Assembly (NCBI GenBank): GCA_023627715.1
Contig: JAMAHW010000008.1
Coordinates: 310,001-374,000, forward strand
Reading direction: 5' to 3'
Source of the DNA: Periconia sp. R9002
Lineage: Eukaryota; Ascomycota; Dothideomycetes; Pleosporales; Periconiaceae
Length of the DNA stretch: 64,000 nucleotides
The notes beneath the pieces were generated by a model that searched no databases, was not told the DNA's origin, and was given only the letters and a program-made list of their open reading frames with translations. Positions 34,390 through 46,400 of the stretch are shown here, in pieces (positions within the stretch are counted from its first letter, which is position 1; each line of letters starts with the position of its first letter). Position numbers and translations under genes: made by a program.

Positions 34390-35451
34390 AATGACGGCAT
34401 TCGAAAAGGAGATGAATCATCATTGAGAAAAGCATGACTCGATTCTTGTACTTTGGGTGCTGTTCCTGCAATTCTTCTTTGTATTTTTTTCAGCATATGT
34501 GAATGGGGTCAATCAAATTTTCTAGAATGGGTGTAGGACTATAGCAAGGGAATGATGTAAATTAAATCGAGTGAGTCGGGGATGTTGTTTGCTCACTCGA
34601 ACAAATGTATGCGTGGGGATGGTTTGACTACATCCCCATAGCTTCTTTGCCGTTCCTATACTCTTTCTCTCTACGTTGTGTCATGTTTTGTGTCATGTCA
34701 CCCTTGGTGTGTTCATGTCTTAAGTGGGTATAATTGAAGACCAAACATCGAGAAAGACCGTGGGACAGATGAACGTGTCGGTTGTCTGAATCAAGTGGGG
34801 GTTCCTTGAAGTAGTGATTCCTATCTTTCTATGGGCAAGCAACATATCATTTACGGAGAAGATCCGAGTGCACGCAGTTTTTGTCTCAGACCGTATTATT
34901 TACGAAGATTAGTTGTAGGTGGAGATGGATATTAAATATACATAAACTTAAGTATATCAGAAATACGATCAGCTACCAAAGAAAGTCAATGAGGCGAGCA
35001 CATCGAATTCTTTGGGTTTCTCCGTCACGAGCTTATTTTGGTCTTGCAAATATATCCACCCTAGTGTGCCTACGATCTACGTTCAGGATGTTGAGATTGA
35101 AAGACCGTGACCCGGTATCTCCTTAAACCCCACCCAGTTGCTACCCCACTCCACCAATCCAAACGTTCATGAAGCCACGCAAATCAGAAAACACGAGGAT
35201 TTCAAATAAAAATCTTATGTAGGTACATACCCAAGGCCGCAACAAAAATTGCGGAAAAATCGGCATCCGGACCGGAATAATTTAAAAAAGCTCGATCGAC
35301 AACGGCTCTACGCTCCCCGCATCTTGCGTTTTCCCCACCTGGTACCTTACCCATTCCATGATTCAACAAAGCCCGGTGGCATTTTGCCAATGTGTCACGA
35401 AAGAACAATCGAGCTGGTATTTGCAGACCCGGCGACGGTGCGGAGGCGACT

Positions 35452-35458
35452 GGCTAAA
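35452..35458 (+). promoter_or_regulatory. Putative XlnR/Xyr1 site (GGCTAAA)
   Basis: An exact GGCTAAA, the core bound by the xylanase regulator XlnR/Xyr1 in filamentous fungi, lies 230 bp upstream of the GH43 start codon. A 7-bp match can arise by chance; the position in front of a hemicellulase gene makes it plausible. Confidence 0.4.
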
Positions 35459-35617
35459 TAGGATCGAATCTCCGTCAATACGCGATGTTGATTCCATGCA
35501 CAGAATGTCTAGATCCTGCTTTCTGGCGATTTGATGGGGTGATTGACAGGAACCGGCTCTGCAGTAGTTTCTCATGATGCAGTCACTTTATGTTCCATGC
35601 GAGGTGTACGGATGGGT

Positions 35618-35623
35618 ATAAAG
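35618..35623 (+). promoter_or_regulatory. TATA box of GH43 gene
   Basis: TATAAA 70 bp upstream of the start codon at 35688, at a suitable distance for a regulated Pol II promoter. Confidence 0.5.
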
Positions 35624-35687
35624 TGACCTGTAGAACGTCAACCCGGTGTGGTACTTGTGGAGCTGAATTTCTCTACATTTGCTAACA

Positions 35688-37397
35688 ATGAGGTTCTTGC
35701 GCTGTACCTTTACGGCATTGCTCGCCGCGGCAGCCACGACCCTGGCTCAGAACCAGACGGCTCCGAACTCGACTTACCTCAACCCTGTGCTCCCAGGCTG
35801 GCATTCCGATCCCAGTTGCATCCATGTTAACAGCACCTTCTTCTGCGTAACGTCGACCTTCATCTCGTTCCCCGGCTTACCCGTCTACGCGTCCAAAGAT
35901 CTGGTTGATTACAAGCTTATCAGTCATGCTTGGAACCGTGAGTCGCAGCTCCCCGGCTACAGTTGGGCCACCAATGGCCAGCAAGAGGGTATGTACGCGG
36001 CCACCATTCGCTACCACCAAGGTGTTTTCTACGTAATCTGCGAATACCTTGGGACAGGCAAGCTTGCGGGAACTTTGTTCAAAACCACGAATCCGTTTGA
36101 TGAGAAAGCTTGGAGTGATCCAGTCTTGTTCCCTGCTCCCAAGATCGATCCTGATCTTTTCTGGGATGATGATGGCACGGTATATGTTGCTACTCAAGGT
36201 GTCATCTTGCAATCGATGAATATCAATACAGGCGAGATGGGGCCTGTAGTGAGTTTGTGGAATGGCACGGGCGGCGTTTGGCCTGAAGGTCCTCACATCT
36301 TCAAGAAGGACGGCTACTACTGGCTCATGATCGCAGAAGGAGGGACATCGTGGGACCATTCGGTGATGATGGCACGTGCAAAGAATATCAAAGGACCTTA
36401 CGAGCCTAGTCCCCACAATCCCCATTTGACGAACCGTGGCACCCAAGAGTACTTCCAGACCGTTGGCCATGCGGATTTGTTCCAGGATGCTGAAGGTCAA
36501 TGGTGGACAGTAGCACTCGCAACACGTGTCGGTCCCTACGGTACATCCTACCCCATGGGTCGTGAGACTGTTCTCACACCGGTGACATGGAAAAAAGGCG
36601 AATGGCCAGTCTTCCAGCCGATCAGGGGTAAAATGAGCGGTTGGCCATTGCCCCCACGTAGTCGCGACGTCCCGGGTGATGGGCCATGGAACTCTGATCC
36701 CGACGAGTATGACTTTCCCGAAGGTTCGTCTATACCAAGAAACTTGGTATACTGGCGCGTACCGCGAAACGGAACTGTCAAGGTCACAGCCAAAGGCCTG
36801 CAGATTGCTCTCGGTAGGAACAACGTCGCTGGTTCTCCAGGAGGAAGCGATCCCGCCGCGAAAGCCATCTCCTTCATCGGGCGCCGTCAGACCGACAGCA
36901 CCTTCGATTTCAGCGTTGACCTCTCCTTCACTCCTAATGCGGCCGGGCAAGAGGCTGGGATCACAGCATTCCTTACTCAGGCAGCCAACATCCAATTGGG
37001 TGTCGTTCAGCGTGGAGAGCAGCTGTCTCTCCGCTTCAACGCAACGGAGAAACAAAATCAAACCACACCCCTACCTGCTGGATGGAGGGGAAAACCGATT
37101 CGTTTACAGATTACTATGCCCTCCCCGACGAAATACACTTTTTCGGCATCGCTGGCTTCGGATGCATCTACGAAGATTGAGGTGGGGAGTGCATCAACTG
37201 TGCAGTTGAGTGGTGGCTCGGGATCCTTCGTTGGCACTCTTATCGGTGTATATGCTACCTGTAATGGAGCTGGTTCCGGTCTTGACTGCCCTGCGAATGC
37301 GCCCAAGGCGTACTTCAATCACTGGAGGTACACTGGTATTAGCCAGTACATCTCCGCGAATGTGTCGGTCCCTACCGCGGACTTCAATACGGCGTAG
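35688..37397 (+). CDS. Secreted GH43 beta-xylosidase/arabinofuranosidase
   Basis: A glycoside hydrolase family 43 enzyme expected to cleave xylosidic or arabinosidic bonds in plant hemicellulose outside the cell. A single exon gives 569 aa. The ATG at 35688 (acaATGAGG) gives a clean signal peptide, MRFLRCTFTALLAAAATTLA. The five-bladed propeller catalytic residues are visible: general base Asp in LPGWHSDPS, the pKa-tuning Asp in KIDPDLFWDDDG and the acid Glu in VWPEGPHIF. A C-terminal beta-sandwich (about 350-550) is typical of GH43 with a C2-type domain. Multiple N-x-S/T sites fit a secreted glycoprotein. Substrate preference cannot be read from sequence. The flanking genes are unrelated housekeeping genes. 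Confidence 0.94.
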   Translation: MRFLRCTFTALLAAAATTLAQNQTAPNSTYLNPVLPGWHSDPSCIHVNSTFFCVTSTFISFPGLPVYASKDLVDYKLISHAWNRESQLPGYSWATNGQQEGMYAATIRYHQGVFYVICEYLGTGKLAGTLFKTTNPFDEKAWSDPVLFPAPKIDPDLFWDDDGTVYVATQGVILQSMNINTGEMGPVVSLWNGTGGVWPEGPHIFKKDGYYWLMIAEGGTSWDHSVMMARAKNIKGPYEPSPHNPHLTNRGTQEYFQTVGHADLFQDAEGQWWTVALATRVGPYGTSYPMGRETVLTPVTWKKGEWPVFQPIRGKMSGWPLPPRSRDVPGDGPWNSDPDEYDFPEGSSIPRNLVYWRVPRNGTVKVTAKGLQIALGRNNVAGSPGGSDPAAKAISFIGRRQTDSTFDFSVDLSFTPNAAGQEAGITAFLTQAANIQLGVVQRGEQLSLRFNATEKQNQTTPLPAGWRGKPIRLQITMPSPTKYTFSASLASDASTKIEVGSASTVQLSGGSGSFVGTLIGVYATCNGAGSGLDCPANAPKAYFNHWRYTGISQYISANVSVPTADFNTA

Positions 37398-37794
37398 TGA
37401 TGCCCTAGATAAGAATTTCCTAGAACCTATGTATAGCGGTGCCGTAAAAATTTCCTAAGATGAATTCAAATGGGTTAACTATTGTACGAGACATGTGGTG
37501 TGAGCCTCTGCACATAATGGTCAATCACCAAATGGGGGGTCACCAAATCTTGCTTTGATGCGATGATTAGTTTCTAACAAAGTCTTGTGCTATCTTACAC
37601 TTCGAACCTGAGTCTTTCCGAAGAACCGTACCCTCTTCCAAATCCTCATGTAGAAATTAGAAACGCCACGAATGCAGAAATCCTGTAAGAGGAGACGAGC
37701 AAGGACCAAATGATGCAAATGGAAATCTTCGCGATCTCCGTCATAGTAGGGCTTAAATGGAAATGGAATACCACAAATTTTGGAATGAAAAAAA
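37398..37794. other. Convergent 3' intergenic region
   Basis: 397 nt between the GH43 stop and the Tfb2 stop; 3' UTRs only. Confidence 0.5.
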
Positions 37795-39329
37795 TCATCT
37801 TCTCCGGTTCGCCTGTCTTTTCAAGACCTCCTGCAGTTGGTCGATACGATCGACGAACAGTTTCTTCTCCGAGTCATCCTTCCACACTAAAACACCCAAG
37901 TCATCAGCGTACTTAACGATTTCCCTGTACTCTTTCTCACTGGAAAATTCTTTGATCATATACCCGTTCGTAGTTTCCACCCTCTCGCCTTCAAGCTCCC
38001 ACAGGCGGATCTGATCCGTGACAGTGGGCGGAATGAATGGTATCGATTTCTGCATCTGAGGATGCGCGTGCGCGTCTAGATACGAGATGATTTGCGAAGA
38101 GGAAATGCCGGTCTGCACAGCGCGGGCGATGGATGCGCGAGTTAGTTTGCCCGAGACGAGGTTTGGGAAGCGCGTGGTGAGCTTTGTGAAAAGGGAGAGG
38201 ACCGCGATTTGCAGGAGAGAAGAGGTGTAGGCATAAAGGCGGTAGTTTGTTTCGACAATGATGAAACCCTTTTGGGTTGCACCGGTTCCCGGGGCAGCAA
38301 CATCGTTAGAATTCGAGGTAGAGAGAGCGCCCGAGTCAGAGGTCAAGGTTGTAGCGAGACGTGTTGGGTAGAAGGTCTTCGCGTTCTTGTGCGACATGTA
38401 GACTATTCCAAAGGCGGTGAGGTCGTCAAGCATTTGAGTTTGTGTTGGTGAGAGGGTCGCAGTACTATAGTCTTGACCGAGCTCGAGAGATCCGAGCATA
38501 AAAAGGAAGGACAACACGTCAGTTTCAGACATACCGAGGCCAAGCTGATAGCAATGTTAGCTGGTATTGACAATGAATCAGAGTGAAAATACTGAGATAC
38601 GTACGTTGTCGACGTACTTCAAATACTCGATCAGCAAGCTCCAGACCTGGGCATTTGTATCCTGTAACACAAACATAAACCCTCTCCTTGTGATTCCTAT
38701 CTTTCCATGATTCTTGGCTACGAAACCACCTCCCTCCAGTAATGTTTTCGTACCCTGACCAATATCACCGCCCACGCTTCCCTGGAAGCCTACCGTGCCC
38801 CCCACCATGTAAAATAGGAGGCTCTCCCATTGTCCTTGCGCATAATCGTCTAGCTCTTGGATAGTGACCTTGCGTTCCTCGGTCTGAGGAGCAGGAACAC
38901 CAAAAGATCGGTGGGTGCCGGAGCCCTCGAGCGCCTGGCGGAGAGACCTGGAGAAGCCGGGGGCTAGAGAGTACTCTGTTTGGCGTGAGGTATCTCGTTG
39001 TTTAAGCTCAAGAATGTGAAGCTTTTCGAGGATGTACAGACTATCCTTCTGAAGCCTGGAGGCGGAGGGGCGGAACCACGCATCGAGGTCGCTAGAGGAC
39101 AAAGGCGAGGGCATGTAGAGCATGGCCATGACAATCGATTTCGCTGAACGTACTTCGTCAGCTTGCTTAACTTAAAGACGTTTCGAGAAGTTATAAACAG
39201 CATACCTAGATGCGGAAGCATGCAGCGAAATATGGCTAGCACCGTCGAAGGCTGCTCATACAACTTCTTGTGTGTCTGTAAAGGCAACTGCTCGAGGTAC
39301 TCAAGCGCCTGAGAGGAAGAGGCCGACAT
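37795..39329 (-). CDS. TFB2: TFIIH subunit Tfb2 (p52)
   Basis: A core TFIIH subunit that anchors and stimulates the XPB/Ssl2 translocase in transcription initiation and nucleotide-excision repair. Exons 39206-39329, 38605-39143 and 37795-38544 give 470 aa in frame. The protein begins MSASSSQALEYLEQLP. It shows the winged-helix repeats of the family (SIVMAMLYMPSPLSSSDLDAW, QWESLLFYMVG) and the middle block GFIIVETNYRLYAYTSS. The conserved C-terminal domain that pairs with Tfb5 includes QIRLWELEGERVETTNGYM and EYREIVKYADDLGVLVW. Length and domain order are normal. Confidence 0.95.
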
Positions 39330-39644
39330 CGTGGTGGATGTGGGCTGGTAGGTCTGCAGCTATCGTGGTATCATGTTAATGAAGCAAAAGAAAGTAAGCG
39401 GCAAGCCGCAGACAAGTATGTTCGATGGTTGTAAGTGAGAGGCGATTACGTGCAAGGTGGAACCGTGGATGGGTTCGTTTGTTCGTTTGGTCATTAAGTT
39501 AGCGCCAAGAGCGGAACCCAAAAGCCAGGGAGCTTCCCCACATCGCGCTCCACCCCTTGTCTAGTCTAAATGCCTCGTACTCAATTGCCGAGCGGAACCA
39601 GACGACATCCTTCTTTCGTCAACAGAAAAACAGCATTCAACAAC
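39330..39644. promoter_or_regulatory. Divergent promoter (Tfb2 / thioesterase)
   Basis: 315 bp between divergent start codons. No specific motif was recognised. Confidence 0.45.
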
Positions 39645-40357
39645 ATGCCTGCCTTGAAATTCGTACGATCGGTAAGGATTTCCATGGTATAATGCTATTT
39701 TTGAGTGACGAATAACCTAATTGAGCAGGTTTGGGAGTCATTTCGGACTTCTTCTGGATTGGAGCCAAGGTTAGAAGCACCCATGATACAGAGAAAGACT
39801 CAGTCGATTAATTTTTGATGGCTCAGATTATTGGACGGAGTATGTCATTCAATGCCGCGAAGATTTTCTTTTCCATAGCTGAACCGTGCCAATTAGCTCC
39901 GTGTAACAAGTGCTACTCCAGGCCGAGTCAAATTCGAGCTTGAGATTCAAAAGGAACATACAGTACGTCATATAGCCTACTACTCATCATCAAACATGCA
40001 TCAAGATCTAAATGAGCATAGAATCGTCTCAACATCCTCCATGGAGGTACCATAGCTTCCATGGTTGATCTTGGCGGCTCCCTCGCCGTCGCATCCCGTG
40101 GGCTGTTTGCCACGGGCGTTTCCACCGACCTCAATGTCACCTACCTATCTTCCGGAGGCAAAATAGGCGATCTCATCAAAGCAGAAGTAACCTGTGATAA
40201 GTTCGGGAAGACCATGGCCTTCACGTCGATTCGCTTCATGAACGAAAAAGACCAGGTTTTTGCCCGTGGATCACATTCTAAGTATATAGCATTGGCTTGG
40301 AAAGACCCCAATAATATCGTTGAAGAACTGTCACCTCAGAAAGAAGGGAAGGAGTAG
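39645..40357 (+). CDS. Hotdog-fold acyl-CoA thioesterase (ACOT13-like)
   Basis: Predicted to hydrolyse acyl-CoA thioesters. Five exons (39645-39671, 39729-39769, 39827-39839, 39897-39962, 40022-40357) give 160 aa, a normal size for the PaaI/4HBT group. The hallmark is NRLNILHGGTIASMVDLGG: the His-Gly-Gly turn followed by the helix whose Asp acts in catalysis. The strand TDLNVTYLSSGGKIGD and a C-terminal FARGSHSKYI follow. Exon 3 is only 13 nt, but its inclusion restores the frame and joins LLDG to LRVTSATPGRVKFELEI. No clear targeting signal is seen. The mammalian homologue is mitochondria-associated; localisation here is unknown. Confidence 0.88.
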
Positions 40358-40672
40358 ATATGTATGTTATTGATTTCTGAATTGTACAAAGGTCGAATCA
40401 TGTATCACCAGGTTTGCGCAGAGCGAGCTCATGGGTAGAATCGTTTTCACAATGAATCCTTCAATTATGATTTTAAAGTGTGAGATTCCTAACCTTGAAG
40501 TCAAGAACAAATAAGGCGTCCCGCAATTGTTTTGAAGACGTCCATTCGGCATTGGAATAAGAGGGCTCTTCATCTGTGTCAGGCGCTTCAATGATACCAC
40601 AAGCGGTAAAACCATAACTCCATCAGATACAATTTCCATATCACCGGCGGCTCAATATCACGATGCGCGGCA
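40358..40672. other. Convergent 3' intergenic region
   Basis: 315 nt between converging genes; no other feature was seen. Confidence 0.5.
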
Positions 40673-43042
40673 TCACTTCTCGTGGACAGAGAAACTCCCA
40701 ACAGTTACATCAGCCAGACGGTCATGGCCAACACCGGGACTCTTCGTCTCGTCTCGACTCCAGCCTCTTCCTTTCAGCAAGTTAACGAAGCTACTCTTCC
40801 TCGGTGTCAGTCTTCGGACCGCACGGACAATAGGGCCGTTTCGAGCATCCGAATCGTTGTGCTTACGCGGGTTGAGGGGAGCGAAATCGTAATCTTTACC
40901 GATCAACTTGTGTATACGGCGATAGCTGTACTCGAATTCCTGCAATCAGCGTGTGTTAGCTCTCTCTCGGTTACTGCTGTTCTCTTTCAGATATTCTGTG
41001 CTTACCCAAAGACTGTCTGCTGCCTGGCTAGAGGTACATAAACTACGCAGCTGAAGAAAGATAAGACAGGCTGCTTTGTCCTCTTGTTTTAACTCAAATG
41101 AGCCGAAAGACTCTGGCTTATCCTTGCAAATGTGTAGTTCGTGAGCCATAGCTTCAGTGCGCCATTGATCGAAACGTGACTGGAATCGACCGGCCCAATA
41201 CGACGTAGGCATATAACCTTTCACCTGTGTATCAGACACAATGTTAGCACGCTGATCAATCAAATGAAGCGTGCCAGACCGTGGAAGAGAGTGTGGATTC
41301 AGTCTGGAAGAGGGGAAAAGTCGAAACGGCCCTGAAAAGGACCTAGGAAGCCGTTTGTTGGCTACTGGTCCACTACTGCTATCCATTTTCTTTGTTTCTC
41401 CAGCTTGTGTGGTATCTTTATGGCTGTAAGTTTCGATTGCATTTGGGGTGGTTTCGTGAAATGCAGTCGAACATCCTTTGGTCTCACCCTCAACCCTCTC
41501 TCTCCATCGGTCTTGTGGGGAGGTGGGTTTTGACATTGGCTTGTGATCTTCGATCACAGCTTCAATGTTACCTTGACCGAACAGAGGCATGGATTTACTG
41601 TTGAAAATCTCGGGGATGCGGGGTACGGGTGGTTCAGAGACTCGTTCTCGTACCCGTGGGAGATTATGTGTAGAGGAGTAAGGGAGTCTCACCTCGCGAT
41701 TATTTCCTACACGAAGTTGCGAAGCTACAGCATCATTCCGGCTTATTGGGGTGGTTGGAGATCGCTGGGCTAGGTTTTTCTCGATCTTCGCATGAGGTAA
41801 ACTTAGTCGCGGAGCTACTGTTTTCATAGAGAGCGGAGTGGGAGGGCTGACTGGACCCATCAAACGAGTATAGGCGATTGTGTTGCTATTTGAACATGCA
41901 GAGGCACCTTGTGCATCACTTGATGTTTGCCATTTTTGATCCGGTGAAAGCCGCTGGATCGCTCGCGGCGTTTGAGTTGTGGCCTGTGAATTTTGTCGAC
42001 GTGTCATTGGCGTTGTGATTGAACTTCCGTTACTGCCTCCTCCTTGGGTTTCTTCAGGTGCTGAAGTTGCTATTTGAGAGGAATGCGTAGGCATCACGAT
42101 GCTGTGATGGCTCGGTGAGGTCTCTGGGATTTTAGACAAACCTCTGCTGTATCGATGAGCCCGATGGATTGGCCTCGATGGGTCATCCTCAAATGTTACG
42201 TTCTTGGGCCAAGAGATATTGGGGGAGAGAGGTGATGTGGCGATGGTCAGATCTCTAAATGGTGGCCTGGAGGATTGGGGTGGACATTCTCCGGCTTTCA
42301 AGATGGGCGTAGTGTATGAACGTACGGACACATTTGCCCGAGATTGATCTATGGGTGCCGCGTGGGTATCGTCCGCTGCATCCTTTCCAACATTGAATAT
42401 TGTGGTATTTGTTGCATGTCTTTGTGCGCTTGTGTGCCGACGATTGGTAGCGGTTGGACTAGGCGTAGGTATCTTTGATGGAGGGACGCGAGTATCTTGG
42501 TCAGGGCTGCAGATGGGTATTCGTCTAACAGTGCCTGTATCCGATCCAGTTGTTGAAGAGCCGGATTCTCTTCGACTGGGCCTCGGGATGAAGCTCATCG
42601 TATGTGAACGCGGCAGTGGCTTTGATGTTGGGGTAGAATTAGAGCTGGTCCCCTCGCTGGTGCCATTGTATGATTTTCCCAGGCAATACTGCGTCGAGGA
42701 TTTCTGGAGAATTGCAGAGCCGCCACCACCAAAGGATTTTGGGTTGGCTACCGCCTGGGGAGGGCCGTGCACTATCTCTGGTTGATTCGCAGTAGACGGG
42801 AGGCTATTCTTGTTTTGCTGTAGTCGTGGTGGTTTGCGTTGTGAAAGCGGGCTCACGATAAAGGACAGACCATCACTGAGCTTCCGCCTGAATTTACCGG
42901 GACCAGCATTTTCATCATTGAGCTGAGGCTGATGTGCCAGAGACTTCTCTCTGCGAGCGACCATTTTCGAGGGTGTAGCCTCCGCTGCTTCCCATCGAGC
43001 GCGGATCTGCTGGAATTTCTGACGATCTGGATAGCTTAGCAT
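40673..43042 (-). CDS. Large disordered protein of unknown function
   Basis: Exon 1 (41006-43042) and exon 2 (40673-40939), joined by a GTAAGC/TTGCAG intron, give 767 aa. I recognise no domain. Most of the chain is Ser/Pro/Thr/Arg-rich and predicted disordered, with many SP and TP sites suggestive of kinase targets (for example SPLSQRKPPR and RRIPICSPDQ). The only ordered-looking segments are the N-terminus (YPDRQKFQQIRARWEAAE) and a C-terminal helical block (residues about 630-720). That block includes YWAGRFQSRFDQWRTEAMAH, a run of Cys/Leu-rich helix and FEYSYRRIHKLIGKDYD across the splice. The helical block resembles the conserved end of uncharacterised ascomycete proteins in layout. Function unknown. 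Confidence 0.85.
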
Positions 43043-43405
43043 GACTGGACATAACCAGGTATGGATAAAGATGAGTTGCTTACAAGGGATGCTCCAGCAG
43101 AAGAGCAGATTCTATAGAGAAGGAGGAAGAGAAGGTGGGGGTGGCATGGTTGTGTGAAAGAAGCAGTCACGCCGGCTAACGTGTTATTGAGGAAGGCACG
43201 ACTGACGTCAACCGAGAGCAAGTAAACAAACGCAAAAAATTCGCTGACACGCTGTGATTGTGTGCATACATACCCGTTGATAGAGCCTCCAATTGTCTAT
43301 CATAGAATTGTGGGTATTTAACAGTGGCTGCCTACCCATAGCGCCGTCCTATGCAAAAATGAATCCGACCATAACCAGCACCGGGAAAAAATGCATGTAC
43401 ATGTG
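43043..43405. other. Intergenic
   Basis: 363 nt between the start of the disordered-protein gene and the end of the Tof1 gene; nothing further was recognised. Confidence 0.5.
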
Positions 43406-46400
43406 CTACTCTGAATCGCTGTCAATGACAAACCCGGCCCTCGTGTTTCTCGCCCCGGATCTACGGACTACTGGGGCATCATCATCACCTTCGTCGTCCT
43501 CCACGTCTTTCATGGCCACATCCTCGTCCTTCCCCGTCGTGTCTGCCAATGGCTCACCACCTACATGATCCGCGCTCGCGTGCTGTGATGATATAGGAGT
43601 ATCGGTTGCCTCCTGCTCACTGTGATCCGCCAATATATCTTCGCTCTCTTCTTCGCTCTCGTCAGTGTCAAATGGTCCAGCCTTCCGTCTTGGGGGTGTT
43701 TTGCGTTTCTTTGGTTGTCCGTCCGACGGACCGTCTGCCTTCCGTTTTTTGGAAGACGCAGTTTCCAGCTCTGAAAGCGCCAAAGACCTCTTTATGACAG
43801 CGTTAGTTTGCGCACGCAAGGCCTCTTCGCGAGCAAAAAACTCTGCATCCCTTTCCTCGTCGTCTTCGTCGTCAGAATCATGTACAAACATTGTGCTCTT
43901 GACTTTTTGTTGCTTCTCAAGCTCTTTCTCACGTCTCGCTTGTGCCCTTAGCTCTCTTTCCTCATCATCCATCTCCACGGGGGTCCGCGCTCGGCGTCGC
44001 TTTTTGAGCTTTTTCCTGGCTGTTCCATCTCCTTTCCTGGCCGTTGGTCCATCTACGGCATACTCTCCACGATCATCATCAAGGTCGTCGTCTGTACCAT
44101 CTGAGTCATCATCGAAGTCTGCACGGCGGGCTGACCGCCTCACAGCTTTGCTGCGCAGCATGTCTTCCGGACCCTTCCCGTCCTCATAAATAGGGGGATC
44201 AAATTCGAATTTGCGGATCAGCTCAATAGACTCTTGTAAATCGGTCGAAGTTAGAGAAGATGGAATGACCCAGCTAGCTTCCGAGTCATCGTGAGCCCCT
44301 AATCGAGTCCAGCCCACCAAAGTCATTAGCAGCCGTAGTTTGTTATCTTTGAACAAAGCGATGCGACGCTCCTCGTTGTCTGGCTTAACGACTGTTCCAA
44401 ATTAGCTAGCTGACTCCAATAGTGAAGCAGAAGTACATGTTACTCACATATTGTGGGAGGTTGATGATCATCACCGTCTGGAATTGCAACAAGCTCTTCC
44501 CCTTCTGGGGTTCCAACAGCAGCTGTAGCTTTGCGTGCTTCTTCTAGCTCCTCCCATGCTTTTCGCTCTTCGGCCGCAGATACGAGAACATCCCGAACCC
44601 AGTGCAAAGCATCCGACTTTTGCTGGTTGACCAAAACACCCACGGCGACACCAATCTGTTCCGGTTTCTCAATGCCAGGCTTGACCTCAAGTTCAGCCGG
44701 CGCACGAGGTGTCCGCCTGGGTAGTTCTTTGTCGTAACCATGCTCCAGGTAAAAAATGGTGGCAGGAATCTTGCTGAAAAGCATTTCTACTACCAGTTCT
44801 GGTCTCTCCTGTAACTTCTTGACCACCGTCCGAAAGAAATGCCTCACAAATTCTTCCCATTCTTTGAACGAGGGTGACTGTGGATCCAGTCCTTCTGGCC
44901 CTTTGATCATCTTATTAAACAGATGTATGATGTCCACGCGATAGAGGAGGACTGCTATGTCCATCTTGAACGAAACCCGGTAGAAGAAACGATGAGCACG
45001 TTTGAGTTGCTCGATACTCAGTTCGTTGTAATATTTTGTAAATGCAACAAACGTATTAACACTGCTTTGGTTGATGAATTTTGCAGCAAAACGTGCAAAG
45101 TCGAATTTTCTTTCCGAGACGGCTCTATGCATGGCCTCAAGGTCCTCTGTTTCCGAAACGGGTTCCTCATCCCCGTTGTCTTGCCCTTCAGCTTGAGCTT
45201 GTTTCTTCTTCTTTATCTTCCGAGCCCGTCTCTTCGATCGTACTTGCATGTCGACATTTTGTTTGGAATAGCGTTCTAGCATCCGCAAGAAGACATGAGC
45301 TAATTCAGTAACTGCATCCAGGTAACCGAATCCCTGGTCCTTGTAAGATCGTAGTGTGTGCACTATACGGTCGTGAGTCGTCTCCTCATAGAAAATACGG
45401 TTCTGTATGTTCTCGGCAATCTCTTGATCTTCCTCGAGAGCTGATTCGGACATTTCGTGTACGGTAAGCAAAATCTGGGTGAAACATTTCATAGCTGCGT
45501 TCAAATCCTGCCATGCCTTTTCGTCTTCGCTCTTCTGCATGAATCGATTCAGAAGGATGAAAGTTTCCTGGTTCATGACCTCTGCGACGAGGCCATAGCT
45601 TTCATCCTCGGCGGTTAAAGGGTCGCCACCTTTAGAATCCGCCGCCTTCTCTTTCATTGTGCGACGACGGGCACATTCTGCACGAAGGAACCACGAGACA
45701 AGGTAAAAATATTGGCGAGGATGTCTTGTCTCAACACGCTCGTTTTCGCGGTCGATCGCCTTTCGCAAGTGTTGGAATAGTGGGTTGAAAGAGGAATCCA
45801 GGAAGTCTTCAACAAAAGATTTGATATACTTGCGGGCAGACGATGTCAAGGCTACGGGAAGATCAAACTCCTCGGAACTATTATCTGCATCCCGTTTCCG
45901 TCCTGCATGTTTTGGTTTATTCCATTTTTTGGTTGAATCCATTTTCTGTATTGTCTTTTGAGCTTTTCCGAGCACGTCCTGTCCCGAGATGGTAGACACT
46001 CGGTCCTCATCCTGCTTGAGCCAGATCATGGTACCGAACCGGTTGTGTCGAGTGGGGGCATGCCGCGCATGGCTTGCAAGCATTGCCTTTTCTTTCTGTA
46101 TCAGTTCTTTAAGCTCCGTCGTGTTCTTGCTGTTAAGCTTCTTTTCCTGCATAAACAGCTTTTCCGGATCTATGCCTTTGAGAAGAAAAAACAGGATTTC
46201 AAGAATCACGACGTCCTGGGAGACGAAATCCTCGCCGATGCTGGACGCTACACTAAGGAGAACCTGAAATATGTCTTGTTCCTGGAGGCAATCAATGACT
46301 GCCGATCGAGCAACCTCCGCATCATCTACATCCATGGGAATGCTCTTGGGAGGCGATAACATGACAATATTCCTTATAAAGTACAACGCAATACGTATAA

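Larger units (their letters stand above)
34390..35687. other. Intergenic, GH43 upstream region
   Basis: About 1.3 kb with no convincing gene. It contains a TATA box and a GGCTAAA site for the downstream gene, listed separately. Confidence 0.5.

Noticed and set aside
35679..35687. Earlier start (TTG codon) for the GH43 gene
   Set aside because: Not an ATG; the ATG at 35688 gives a proper signal peptide and a good start context.
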